Source: Hahella sp. HN01 (lineage in GTDB: Bacteria; Pseudomonadota; Gammaproteobacteria; Pseudomonadales; Oleiphilaceae). Taken from it: 41,104 bases of DNA. Shown piece by piece: positions 1-7,447 of the stretch; position 1 is the first letter of the stretch; each line of letters starts with the position of its first letter. The notes beneath the pieces are model-generated. The model made no database searches and was not told the DNA's origin. It saw only the letters and a program-made list of their open reading frames with translations. The stretch covers positions 1 to 41,104 of the forward strand of contig NZ_JAHMIN010000034.1 in NCBI RefSeq assembly GCF_018986435.1. The letters run 5' to 3'. Position numbers and translations under genes: made by a program.

Positions 1-50
1 TTGAACTAGCGCCAGGGCTTCCGCCTTGAACTAGCGCCAGGGCTTCCGCC
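1..50. repeat. Perfect 25-bp tandem duplication
   Basis: The unit TTGAACTAGCGCCAGGGCTT plus CCGCC occurs at 1-25 and again at 26-50 without mismatch. It lies inside the transposase OrfA coding sequence and shifts its frame. Further copies could exist to the left of the window. Confidence 0.85.
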
Positions 51-109
51 TTGTACTCGTCGGAATAACGTTGGCGAGATTTGGAGTTTGATGTTTTCTG
101 TTTGGTCAT
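1..109 (-). pseudogene. IS3-family transposase OrfA, N-terminal fragment, apparently frameshifted
   Basis: The start ATG is at 109-107, with AGAGGTGAA just upstream as ribosome binding site. The product begins MTKQKTSNSKSRQRYSDEYK, then AEALAL, the usual start of the helix-turn-helix OrfA subunit that binds the IS ends. After about 25 codons a 25-bp sequence is repeated in tandem. Since 25 is not a multiple of three, the second copy is read in another frame (VQGGSPGASS), so normal OrfA sequence is lost. Either the gene is broken or the repeat is an assembly artefact at the window edge. It is cut by the window end. Confidence 0.6.
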
Positions 110-172
110 AGTTCACCTCTGTAGCGTAGTGTACTCGCTTAACAGGGTGTCTATCATTGGTGGGTAGGATCA

Positions 173-584
173 TTCCTCTCGTGCTTTGGATTTAGCGCTA
201 GGTCTTGGGATGCAAATTGATGTTAACGAAGAGTTTTCGAAAAGCCGTGCGCTTAATCTGAATGAGCTTGTTGGAGGAAATTTGGTTGGCGCTGCACCTA
301 TCTATAACATGGTTAAGCGTTTTAGGTCTCAAGAAGGGTATGGTATCAAGCAAGCAATGTGGGAAGGAATGGCTGGTTATGGGAACGGCAAGGAAGTCTA
401 TGGCACTGGTGTTGCCGCCGCCGCCTTGGGGACCGCTATGATGTCTGGCTCTTTGAGTACAGTTTGCGAGACGATTGTCAGTTCTGCTCCAATTGCTATT
501 GCTATTGGTATGAATATCCCCGCTTTAAGTAGATATCCAACTTTCAAGGCTGCCTTTAATAACTTAGATCGTAAACTTTGGTAG
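173..584 (+). pseudogene. 3' remnant of a gene truncated by the IS3 element; hydrophobic, possibly toxin C-terminus
   Basis: An open frame runs from the IS boundary to a stop at 582-584, giving about 135 residues with no proper start near the boundary: the first in-frame initiation-like codons are a TTG at 186 and an ATG at 210, neither with a Shine-Dalgarno sequence. The protein has an acidic first third and a glycine/alanine-rich central part (GYGNGKEVYGTGVAAAALGT). Two hydrophobic stretches (residues about 70-85 and 95-115 of the frame) could span a membrane. I do not recognise the family. Its position just before two paralogous genes would fit the C-terminal tip of a polymorphic or secreted toxin followed by immunity genes, but that is inferred from layout only. 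Confidence 0.5.
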
Positions 585-609
585 AAAAGTACCGAATGGG
601 CAATGGAAA

Positions 610-1488
610 ATGAATCTACTCGCTCTAAAACTAAGACATTTACACGAGCCGTGTATTCCTGCTGGACCTGACTTTTCCGAGGCTCAGCGGCTGGAGGTTT
701 CCTTATCAGGCAGTATGCTGAGTATGTTGGCTCCGAAACACCAGCCTGCTAAATCGGTAGATAAGGAAATCATGTTATCATCGAATCTTAACTTGCATGA
801 TGAGTCTATTTACAAGACTGACTTGCATGGCGGATGCGATTATTTCCTGGCCATGAAGAGGTTTAGTCGGTTCCGTGGTCCTATTTTTACTGGTTATGTT
901 GCGCAGTTAGGCATCACTCTGCTCCTGGAAAAGATATGGCCTTCTCGGCCTAATTTTTCTTTGTTTCATGCTGGTGACTTAGAGGGCGCCGTAATGTCTC
1001 TGTTAACCCAGGAATATGGGAGCGAGTCATCTAATGGGCGAAGCAGTTACGATGCTCCAGTTAATTGGAGCATTAAAGGCGACTTTCCCGTACCGTGCGC
1101 TACCTATGAGGTATTAACTGCGCCTAATCGAAGCGGTTTACGGAAGAAGTCTATGGTGTTTCCAGTGGAACATGGAGTCTTAGCGACAATTTCTTTTCAC
1201 TTCCAACAGTTTGCAATTGGAACCCTTGCTGACCAAGATAAGTTGATTAATCCGCAGCCGTTATATGAATTGGCGCAGAACATAATTGATAGTGTTCAAT
1301 TGCAACTCTCTCCAAACTTACTGAACGAGTATCAAGAAATTAGTTCGCAGCACCCGGATGTGGCGTTAAGCGAAGAGCTCAAGCCGCTAAAATGGACGTC
1401 TCCAGAGCAGGATAAAGAGTGGGATGAGTACTCTGCTGAACTCTCAGAACAGCGTATCGCTTCGGAGTTCTCGAAGCGACGTAGTTAA
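610..1488 (+). CDS. Unrecognised protein, paralogue of the next gene; candidate immunity-type protein
   Basis: A 292-residue soluble protein without signal peptide or clear membrane segment. It opens with a PCIPAGPDF motif (residues about 15-23), has a FRGP-F-GYVA segment near residue 93, and ends with LSPNLLNEY and a KPLKWTSPEQDKEW motif around residue 260. All these are shared with the neighbouring product (PCAPIGPDF, FRGPAFVGYVA, LSPSALDEY, QPLKWTTPEQDAQW), so the two are tandem paralogues about one third or more identical by eye. GGAAA precedes the ATG. The gene follows the IS-truncated remnant by 25 bp and ends in a strong hairpin. Tandem paralogues after a toxin-like C-terminus are typical of immunity genes, but I cannot name a family. 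Confidence 0.75.
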   Translation: MNLLALKLRHLHEPCIPAGPDFSEAQRLEVSLSGSMLSMLAPKHQPAKSVDKEIMLSSNLNLHDESIYKTDLHGGCDYFLAMKRFSRFRGPIFTGYVAQLGITLLLEKIWPSRPNFSLFHAGDLEGAVMSLLTQEYGSESSNGRSSYDAPVNWSIKGDFPVPCATYEVLTAPNRSGLRKKSMVFPVEHGVLATISFHFQQFAIGTLADQDKLINPQPLYELAQNIIDSVQLQLSPNLLNEYQEISSQHPDVALSEELKPLKWTSPEQDKEWDEYSAELSEQRIASEFSKRRS

Positions 1489-1517
1489 ATCGCTGAGTAA
1501 CTATGTTCTTTGTTAGC

Positions 1518-1549
1518 AAAAACGCCCTGTAAACTTACAGGGCGTTTTT
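1518..1549 (+). terminator. Rho-independent terminator between the two paralogues
   Basis: A perfect 13-bp stem, AAAAACGCCCTGT with ACAGGGCGTTTTT, closes a 6-nt loop (aaactt), and the 3' arm itself ends in five T. It lies 30 bp after the first paralogue's stop and upstream of the second paralogue's ribosome binding site, so the second gene probably relies on read-through or its own promoter. Confidence 0.85.
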
Positions 1550-1584
1550 ATTTAACGGTCTACAAAAATAGAGGGAGGCAAGAA

Positions 1585-2562
1585 GTGAGCATTTGGGCAA
1601 TCAAGCTCAGGAAAAAAAGACCATGCGCTCCGATAGGGCCCGACTTCGCTGGTGCAAAGCTTGTCAGTACTTCATTGTCTGGCTCTAAATTAGGGGTGAG
1701 GTTGAATCGTCATATGCCGACGGATGGCGCAGAGCACGCAATTTTTCTGGCTGAAAGCTACAACGTCTTCCATGACGAGTTATATACGGATGTTGGAAGA
1801 AAAGACGCTAAGCTGCTTAACATATTAACACGTAGCTGGAAGTTTCGAGGGCCTGCTTTTGTTGGGTATGTTGCGCATGTTAGCTTGGTTGTTACAGTCG
1901 AAAAGCGAAATCGCTCAGCTGGCGAAATATCGCTTTTTGAGCCTGCGGAGTTTGAGCGTTTTCTGCTAAGCAGGTTGACCAAGCTATATGGTAGTAAAAT
2001 CTACGATGGAAGAAGTGAGTATGAAGCGCCATATCAATGGAAAGTTCATCGATCACTTTCTGTGCCTGCGGTTAGCTATGAAATTCGACCTGTAATGGGT
2101 GGGCATGATCGCTCAATGTGTTTTGCCTTCCCTCTTGATCATCAAATCTGCGTGCTTTTCTATTTCCAGCTGGTTCAATATGAGCCGGGAAATCTCAATG
2201 ATAAAGACGAAATGGTTTCCCCTGATCCGCTCTATGCGTTGGTTCGGGAGGTCATTAACAGTGTGACTCTTGAACTTTCTCCTTCAGCTTTAGACGAATA
2301 CAAGAAGATAAAAGCAAGCTATCCTGAATCGACGCTAAGTGAGCGTCTTCAGCCGTTAAAATGGACAACGCCGGAGCAAGACGCTCAATGGAAAGACAAG
2401 CTTAGAAAAGAGGCTGAGTATCGCAGACAAATGGAGGTCTCGGAGAGCGAGCTTGCTCTTGAGGAGAAGCTGAAAGACGCGTCAGCGGAGGAACTAACCA
2501 AATATATCGAGCAAGCGATAGAAGCGGAGAAGAAGCAAAGCGGCGATCGGGGTAAAGGCTAG
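1585..2562 (+). CDS. Unrecognised protein, second tandem paralogue, with charged C-terminal extension
   Basis: Start GTG at 1585 is chosen because GGGAGG sits 9-14 bases upstream and the terminator of the previous gene lies before it. A longer in-frame TTG at 1510 would translate the terminator hairpin. The product of 325 residues matches the 610-1488 protein along its whole length: PCAPIGPDF near the start, SLSGSKL, FRGPAFVGYVA, the YGS-x-GRS-Y-AP region, and PLKWTTPEQD. Unlike its paralogue it carries about 50 extra C-terminal residues rich in Glu and Lys that should form a helix or coiled coil. Soluble, probably cytoplasmic. Function unknown; see the neighbouring remnant for the immunity-protein hypothesis. 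Confidence 0.75.
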   Translation: MSIWAIKLRKKRPCAPIGPDFAGAKLVSTSLSGSKLGVRLNRHMPTDGAEHAIFLAESYNVFHDELYTDVGRKDAKLLNILTRSWKFRGPAFVGYVAHVSLVVTVEKRNRSAGEISLFEPAEFERFLLSRLTKLYGSKIYDGRSEYEAPYQWKVHRSLSVPAVSYEIRPVMGGHDRSMCFAFPLDHQICVLFYFQLVQYEPGNLNDKDEMVSPDPLYALVREVINSVTLELSPSALDEYKKIKASYPESTLSERLQPLKWTTPEQDAQWKDKLRKEAEYRRQMEVSESELALEEKLKDASAEELTKYIEQAIEAEKKQSGDRGKG

Positions 2563-2641
2563 TCCGTGATTACATAGAGATAGCTTGCTCTGCATTCGGG
2601 TAATTTATCTTTTTGCTTCCCATTGGCATCCATTCTTATTA

Positions 2642-2666
2642 AAAAGCCCCGCTTATGCGGGGTTTC
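2642..2666 (+). terminator. Hairpin terminator after the second paralogue
   Basis: AAAAGCCCCGC-TTAT-GCGGGGTTTC forms a GC-rich stem with a 4-base loop and a short T run, about 80 bp after the stop codon. A weaker related hairpin (CCCG-CTTATC-CGGG) and a T-rich tract (CGCTTTTTTCTTTTT) follow at about 2717-2757. Confidence 0.7.
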
Positions 2667-2898
2667 TCATATCCCGAATTTGTAAACTTTGCACTCATAC
2701 AGTCGGGTGATTACTTGCCCGCTTATCCGGGTGGCTATTGACCCGCTTTTTTCTTTTTCTGATATATGGGTCTCGTGTCTATCAGAGGCGTAAGCTGTGT
2801 TTCTGTGGCTTGTCCTGGCGTTGCAGGAGAGATGATCTCTCTTTGTCTGGCGCGCAACTTGCTGGAAAGGGAAGAGTTGTTGCAAAGGAGTATTGCTT
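2667..2898 (+). promoter_or_regulatory. Leader region of the small winged-helix gene with a perfect 15-bp dyad
   Basis: No convincing gene: the short frames here lack ribosome binding sites and overlap each other. At 2827-2841 lies GAGAGATGATCTCTC, a perfect inverted repeat with 7-bp arms around one base, 43 bp upstream of the AAGGAG of the next gene. It could be an operator, perhaps used by the winged-helix product itself. That is inferred from position only. Confidence 0.4.
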
Positions 2899-3141
2899 AT
2901 GGAAATGGAGCATGAGGACGATGTCTTGATAGTGGGCCGGAAAATTCTGGAGTACCTGCAAAGTCACCCCTCTGCGGCGGACTCGTTGCAAGGTGTGGTG
3001 CGCTGGTGGCTGGCGGGGGAGGAGGCATGCTCTTGGGACAGTGTGCAACGGGCGCTTGAGGGATTGCTGCGTCAGGGCGTTATTGGGCGGCGCATTCTGA
3101 GTGACGGCGGCGTAATCTACTATTCCCTTGAAAAGTCTTGA
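2899..3141 (+). CDS. Small winged-helix-like protein
   Basis: Start ATG at 2899 follows AAGGAG by 8 bases; upstream TTG codons are less plausible. The 80-residue product has an acidic start (MEMEHEDD) and a helix ILEYLQSHPSAADSLQGV. It continues with VVRWWLAGEEACSWDSVQRALEGLLRQ split over two helices and a beta hairpin (GVIGRRILSDGGVIYYSL). The order helix, helix, helix, wing matches small winged-helix proteins of the kind with an HPxAADTLxGIxxWWL core, which I recall as scattered in bacteria and archaea. It may bind DNA or act as a small adaptor. No operon partner is obvious; the next gene starts 65 bp downstream. Confidence 0.75.
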   Translation: MEMEHEDDVLIVGRKILEYLQSHPSAADSLQGVVRWWLAGEEACSWDSVQRALEGLLRQGVIGRRILSDGGVIYYSLEKS

Positions 3142-3206
3142 GATGAACGCATGTAAGAAAGTAAGACGAGCCTTAGCTCATGGTGTAGTTAAAATAGGAG
3201 TAGCCA

Positions 3207-3395
3207 ATGAAACCCGATGAATTCATGAAGAAGTACGGTTTTGTAGAAGAGGACGAAAAAGAGCACAGTTTGCAGGAAAACGCCAAAGAACGGGCCAGGC
3301 ATATACATCGACCTAATGCCGGAACACCCTTTGATTGGGAGGACTGGGAGCGTTATCGCAAAGAGCATGGCGTAGAGGAGGGCGAGGCTGACTAG
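3207..3395 (+). CDS. Small acidic hypothetical protein
   Basis: A 62-residue, strongly charged soluble protein rich in Glu, Lys and Arg (MKPDEFMKKYGFVEEDEKEH at the start, WEDWERYRKEHGVEEGE at the end). The ATG has AGGAG 7-11 bases upstream, a good ribosome binding site, which is the main reason to believe in this gene. There is no signal peptide or membrane segment, and I recognise no family. It lies between the winged-helix gene and the convergent sensor kinase. Confidence 0.6.
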   Translation: MKPDEFMKKYGFVEEDEKEHSLQENAKERARHIHRPNAGTPFDWEDWERYRKEHGVEEGEAD

Positions 3396-3535
3396 TTGAT
3401 TGCACTGCCAGCCCTCCAGTATCAACTGTGGCCAGGTTTAACTTGGGCATGAGGTGGGTCCCCGACGTGTAGCTTGTACTTTATGTCCTGAGCCATATCA
3501 TCCTCATCTCTAACAGGCGATGCAGGTAAATTAAT

Positions 3536-4822
3536 TCAATTAGCCCGAGGCAGTTCCAAAAAGAAGCGGCAACCTCCCTTCGGCAGGTTCTGGAAGCCGA
3601 TGCGTCCCTGATGTTGTTCTATGATGGCTTTGCAGATATAGAGGCCGAGTCCTGAGCCGCCGGTGCTGCGGTTGGCGGCGGTGTCGCCTTGAGCGAAGCG
3701 GGTAAACAGGCGCTTGGCGAGTTCCGGTGTGATGCCGGGCCCTTGGTCGATGACGTCGATGTATAACCGCTCTGGGGTATCTTTGAGCGCGACTTTGATC
3801 TCCCCACCATGAGGGGAGAATTTCAGGGCGTTGGAAAGAAGATTCTGCAACACTTGTAATAAGCGATCATGGTCTCCGTTTATCAAGTCCGTATCCTGGC
3901 GTTGATAACGCAGCGTCACATTCTGGAGTGAAGCGGCTGGTGAGATAGTGTCCACGGCCTCCTGGATAAGTTCAGCCGGGTTTAAAGGCGCTATGTCCAG
4001 GGTGAGCCGGCCCGATTCGATACGTTCAATGTCCAGCACCTCATTTACCAGCTTAACCAGTCGAATCGTGTTGTTGCATGCCATCTGCAGCATATGGGCT
4101 TTTTGCTCCGGGTTGTGATCAAAGCGGCCGCTCTGCAACAGTCCTAATGATCCCTGGATTGCGGTTAAAGGCGTGCGTAATTCGTGGCTGACCACGGCGA
4201 CCCATTCCCGGCGTATATGGTCGAGCCGGTCTTTTTCCATCTCGGCGCGACGCCGCGCTTCCTCATAGATGTATGCGATGATGGCGACAAAGCTCATCGA
4301 TGCGACGCTGGCGGATAACCGACCTGCCAGCGAATCTTCCCAGCCTTTGCCCTGAATCAGCCCGGTGTTGTGGGCTCCAAGTATTGCGAGCAGGCCGATG
4401 GCTGCAAGCAGTACAATCCCCGGCGCACGATATTTATCGCCGACAAAGCTCGCGATCAGGGGAAGCGCGGGCAACCAGGTCAGTACGCGGGAGGTGAGGC
4501 CGCCATCGCTCCAGGCGGTGGCGAGTATGATGAAGAGCGTGGACAGCAAGAGCAGGTCCGCCGCCAAGCCGGGTCGTCCTGTCAGCCAGAGTGCAATCAA
4601 GCCGGATAACAACGACGGCGTGGCGAAGGCGACGACCAGCGTGGAGGCGGTCCAGCCGTCAGTGGCGTAGCGCACCAGCGCCATCGTGGCGGCGCTGATG
4701 AAGCCATAGAACAGCAGGCCGACGAGCACCCTCTGGCGGCTTAGTTGCGCCTCGGATAGAGACGCGCCGCCAGGAATAAGTCGGTCGAGCAGACTGACGT
4801 GCAGCTCTTTGAGTTTTCTCAT
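3536..4822 (-). CDS. Membrane-bound sensor histidine kinase (orphan)
   Basis: This 428-residue protein has about six hydrophobic segments between residues 31 and 186, with almost no periplasmic loops, so sensing is probably within or at the membrane. A short coiled linker follows, then the kinase core. The phosphoacceptor helix carries SHELRTPL with His213. The ATP-binding domain shows the N box QNLLSNALKFSP (about 326-337), G1 DQGPGI (359-364), the F box LFTRFAQ (372-378) and G2 GGSGLGLYI (388-396). All catalytic motifs look intact. There is no receiver domain and no response regulator gene in the window, so its partner must lie elsewhere. The signal is unknown; the GMQ-type multi-pass sensor part belongs to no family I can name. 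Confidence 0.93.
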   Translation of the reverse strand: MRKLKELHVSLLDRLIPGGASLSEAQLSRQRVLVGLLFYGFISAATMALVRYATDGWTASTLVVAFATPSLLSGLIALWLTGRPGLAADLLLLSTLFIILATAWSDGGLTSRVLTWLPALPLIASFVGDKYRAPGIVLLAAIGLLAILGAHNTGLIQGKGWEDSLAGRLSASVASMSFVAIIAYIYEEARRRAEMEKDRLDHIRREWVAVVSHELRTPLTAIQGSLGLLQSGRFDHNPEQKAHMLQMACNNTIRLVKLVNEVLDIERIESGRLTLDIAPLNPAELIQEAVDTISPAASLQNVTLRYQRQDTDLINGDHDRLLQVLQNLLSNALKFSPHGGEIKVALKDTPERLYIDVIDQGPGITPELAKRLFTRFAQGDTAANRSTGGSGLGLYICKAIIEQHQGRIGFQNLPKGGCRFFLELPRAN

Positions 4823-5001
4823 CGGGCGTCGCGTTTATGGCTGGACTTTCCGGTGTTCCATCCATCGCCGGCGTATGATCGCTGCAGAGTGGGGCGGGTT
4901 GAAACCAGAGAAAGGCCAGCCCTTGGAGGCGCTGAAGTCAGTCTATTGTTTAGCTATCAGTTTAGACGAGAAATCAAGGCGGTTTAGACTAAAAATCAAC
5001 G

Positions 5002-5436
5002 TTATAGAGCGGAGTAAAAGTTGGCGTCGTCGCCGGGAGTGGAGTTGCGAGCGGTCTCAAACGCTTTGGACATGGAGTCGGCGATGGCGGCTGCGCGGGT
5101 TTTCATCAATTCCGCTTTCGGCCCTGCGTGATGGCGATCTATTTCCTGCTGCCACAGGGTGAGCCAACGTTCGAAATGTTCTGGACGCAAAGGGGATTTT
5201 GCGTCCAGCGCCGCATGGGCTTCGTAGACTCTGCCTTGGAAACCTGCGCGCACTCCAAACAACAGGGAGTTCCAGAAGGCGACAATGCGCGGCAGGTGTG
5301 CAGGAAGGTCGATGGCCGCAACCTCTGTGAAGAAGAAACCTACTTGCTCATCATTTAACAACAGGGCGTAAAAGCGCTCGATGATATCCTGAATATCATC
5401 GACGCTGGCGATGTCCTGAGCAGGTTGAACGGTCAC
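5002..5436 (-). CDS. Group III truncated haemoglobin
   Basis: A 144-residue globin of the 2-over-2 fold, which binds haem and typically handles O2, NO or peroxide in the cytoplasm. Landmarks fit the Campylobacter Ctb-type group III proteins: Phe22-Tyr23 at helix B (B10 Tyr), His47 at E7, FWNSLLFG (residues 54-61), proximal His74 in YEAH, and Trp95 at G8 in HFERWLTLW. The start is GTG at 5436, preceded by GGGAG at suitable spacing. It follows the MFS efflux gene by 27 bp on the same strand and is probably cotranscribed with it. Confidence 0.92.
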   Translation of the reverse strand: MTVQPAQDIASVDDIQDIIERFYALLLNDEQVGFFFTEVAAIDLPAHLPRIVAFWNSLLFGVRAGFQGRVYEAHAALDAKSPLRPEHFERWLTLWQQEIDRHHAGPKAELMKTRAAAIADSMSKAFETARNSTPGDDANFYSAL

Positions 5437-5463
5437 AGATAGACTCCCATGGGTTGCGCAGGC

Positions 5464-6660
5464 TTATGCGTTTGCAATCGCTTTACGCGCAGCGCCGGGA
5501 GCTCCCCAGGCGAATGCGGCGTTCAGCAGTGCGCACATAAGCATGACGGCGACGATAGGAACCAGTGTGCCGTCGGAAAGCGCGGATGACAAGGCGCTGA
5601 TGGCGCCGGAAATAGTGAACTGCAGAGCGCCCATCAACGCAGACGCCGTGCCGCTGTTGCTTTTAAAAAACTGGATGAAGCAGGCGGAGCCGTTTGGCAT
5701 GGCGGCGCCAAGCGATCCCACGGAAAGCATGAGCGCGGGAGCGAACAGATACAGTGATGGATACAAGAAAACGATGGCTATCAGCAGGATCACCCCGAAA
5801 GTCTGCAACCATACAGCCAGTCGCAACAGTTGAGCGGACTCCACCCAGGTCAGCAGCGCGCGGTTGGCCATGCTCATCAGGGCCATGACCGCGATATTGC
5901 CGGCGAAGAGCAGGGAAAATGCGAATTCGGATAAGCCGAACCATTCCTGATAAATAAAGGACGCGTGAGTCAGAAACGTCAGCATGACGCTGAAGCCCAG
6001 GGACTGAATGAAGATGAAGCGCAAGGCGGCGGTATTTTTCAGAATCTCCAGATAATCCGCGAGTACGTTGCGTTTAGGCGGCGGAGAGTGCGGCGGCGCA
6101 TCGGCGAATAAAGAAAACCATAAGGTGACGATCACCACGCCGGTATACAGCGCCAGAAACAGGAATATCCAGCGCCAGTCAGCAAAAGCGAGAATAGTGC
6201 TGCCCAGCGTCGGAGCGATGGCTGGCGCCGCGATCATGATCAATCCGATCAGAGAAAACAGTTTAGCGGTTTCCTGCCCTTCCGTGCGGTCGCGAATGAT
6301 AGCGGGCACGCTCACCGCGCACCAGCCGCCGCCAAAGGCCTGGGTAAAGCGCCAGATAAGCAGGGAGGCCAAGCTCTCGCTTTGCGACAGCATAAGGCAG
6401 GAGAACAGGAAGAGGCCCAGGCCGGTCAGCATGATCCGGCTGCGGCCTAGACGGTCCGATAACGGGCCGCCGATTAACTGTCCGATGGCCAGTCCCAGAA
6501 TATACACGCTGATGCTGAGAGAAACGTCGTGAATATCTGCGCCGATTGCTGTGGCGATATCGGGAAAGGCAGGTAGATAGGTATCAATGGCGAAAGGGCC
6601 AAGGGCGACCGCCATCGCCAGAATAAAAGCGATACGTGAGTGGCTGCTGGAAGATGTCAT
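5464..6660 (-). CDS. Bcr/CflA-family drug efflux MFS transporter
   Basis: A 398-residue inner-membrane proton antiporter with about 12 hydrophobic segments. The first helix and loop carry the DTYLPAFPDIATAIGA signature typical of the Bcr/CflA (DHA1) subfamily. The loop between helices 2 and 3 carries motif A, GGPLSDRLGRSRIM (about residues 62-75). Length agrees with the family (about 390-410). Substrates in the family include bicyclomycin, chloramphenicol and sulfonamides; the actual substrate here cannot be told. It leads a likely two-gene operon with the truncated haemoglobin. The upstream AT-rich region has TTCGAA-centred dyads that could be regulator sites. Confidence 0.93.
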   Translation of the reverse strand: MTSSSSHSRIAFILAMAVALGPFAIDTYLPAFPDIATAIGADIHDVSLSISVYILGLAIGQLIGGPLSDRLGRSRIMLTGLGLFLFSCLMLSQSESLASLLIWRFTQAFGGGWCAVSVPAIIRDRTEGQETAKLFSLIGLIMIAAPAIAPTLGSTILAFADWRWIFLFLALYTGVVIVTLWFSLFADAPPHSPPPKRNVLADYLEILKNTAALRFIFIQSLGFSVMLTFLTHASFIYQEWFGLSEFAFSLLFAGNIAVMALMSMANRALLTWVESAQLLRLAVWLQTFGVILLIAIVFLYPSLYLFAPALMLSVGSLGAAMPNGSACFIQFFKSNSGTASALMGALQFTISGAISALSSALSDGTLVPIVAVMLMCALLNAAFAWGAPGAARKAIANA

Positions 6661-6769
6661 GAGAGTCGGCTGCGCTGCGGAGCTTTGTACGAAAAAACAA
6701 CAAAGCTTGGTTATAACGAAGAAAGCAGGCTAGGATGCCTAATCCTGACCGCCCGGACAAGTGGTAAAT

Positions 6770-6799
6770 TTCGAATTCCTTATGTAATTAATTCGAATT
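6770..6799. promoter_or_regulatory. Pair of TTCGAA dyads in the divergent promoter region
   Basis: Between the leftward efflux gene and the rightward gene at 6914 the sequence becomes AT-rich. TTCGAA occurs at 6770-6775, and the perfect 10-bp palindrome AATTCGAATT at 6790-6799. Their centres are 22 bp apart, about two helical turns, on the same DNA face. They may be an operator for a dimeric regulator. No protein can be assigned. Confidence 0.35.
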
Positions 6800-6913
6800 G
6801 AAAAATTAACGAATCTACTCACCGCCATTCCGCATATTCCCTTCGGCTGATTTCATTAGTTTGGAATTGCAGTTAGATTGAACTTACCTGAAAACACAAT
6901 AAAAATTGATTTT

Positions 6914-7384
6914 ATGTTGCACGATAGATCATTTTTACTGAAAGCGAAAGACGCTCTTACTGAAGCGGATCTGCTCAATACGGAAAGCCCGTTTTACGCC
7001 AGCGTATTACTGCGTGAGGCGGGGCGCACCATGCTCATGCCGGACCGCATTGGCGCCGCCTGCTGGATTGGAAAAAGCTATTCATTGCGGGATATCCCAT
7101 CTTCGCAATCGAGATATTACGCCAGATGGTTCAAGGACTTGCTGGATAGATTGCGTCAGGAACGGGTGTTTCTGGTGTATAACGATGAAGCGCCGCCACA
7201 GATGCCGATCTTCCAGCGCAGCGCCAGCGGAGAAGGCTTGCAGGCGGCGCCGGATTGCGCTGAACTGGCGGCTCGTTTGCTCAGCGAATTGCATACTGGT
7301 ACGGCTCAGAATGTGTCAAGTGAACCTGTCTCTCACGCCAACCCAACACGGCGAAAAAAGCAGGCGGCCTTGATGTTTGAGTAA
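6914..7384 (+). CDS. Hypothetical protein
   Basis: A soluble protein of 156 residues from ATG 6914, or 168 from a TTG at 6878; neither has a clear ribosome binding site. The body is mixed helical and strand (KAKDALTEADLLNTESPFYASVLL, RYYARWFKDLLDRLRQERVFLVYND). The last 30 residues are low-complexity and basic (NPTRRKKQAALMFE). Conserved-looking aromatic and basic residues suggest a real fold, but I recognise no family. It ends 63 bp before the glutaredoxin-like gene on the same strand. Confidence 0.65.
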   Translation: MLHDRSFLLKAKDALTEADLLNTESPFYASVLLREAGRTMLMPDRIGAACWIGKSYSLRDIPSSQSRYYARWFKDLLDRLRQERVFLVYNDEAPPQMPIFQRSASGEGLQAAPDCAELAARLLSELHTGTAQNVSSEPVSHANPTRRKKQAALMFE

Positions 7385-7447
7385 TGTTTGCACACGCGAG
7401 CAAAAAATGGTCTTATTGCGCGCCTTTTTGTTGTCGTGGTGTTTTAC

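Larger units (their letters stand above)
1..172 (-). mobile_element. End of an IS3-family insertion sequence (partial)
   Basis: Read on the minus strand, the segment begins at 172 with TGATCCTACCCACC, an AT-and-C-rich terminal sequence starting TG as IS3-family elements do. It continues through a short leader into a start codon at 109 and a basic, KSRQRYSDEYKAEAL-type OrfA N-terminus. The rest of the element lies outside the window to the left. The right boundary at 172 is inferred from the TG start and from the remnant reading frame that begins immediately beyond it. The family assignment rests on the OrfA N-terminus and the end sequence; the opposite inverted repeat and target duplication cannot be seen. 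Confidence 0.7.

Noticed and set aside
1510-1584. TTG start giving a longer second paralogue
   Set aside because: The extension would translate a perfect terminator hairpin and lacks a ribosome binding site; GTG 1585 has GGGAGG upstream and matches the paralogue's start.
2738-2929. Short frames on both strands around 2.7-3.0 kb
   Set aside because: They overlap the better-supported winged-helix gene and have no ribosome binding sites.
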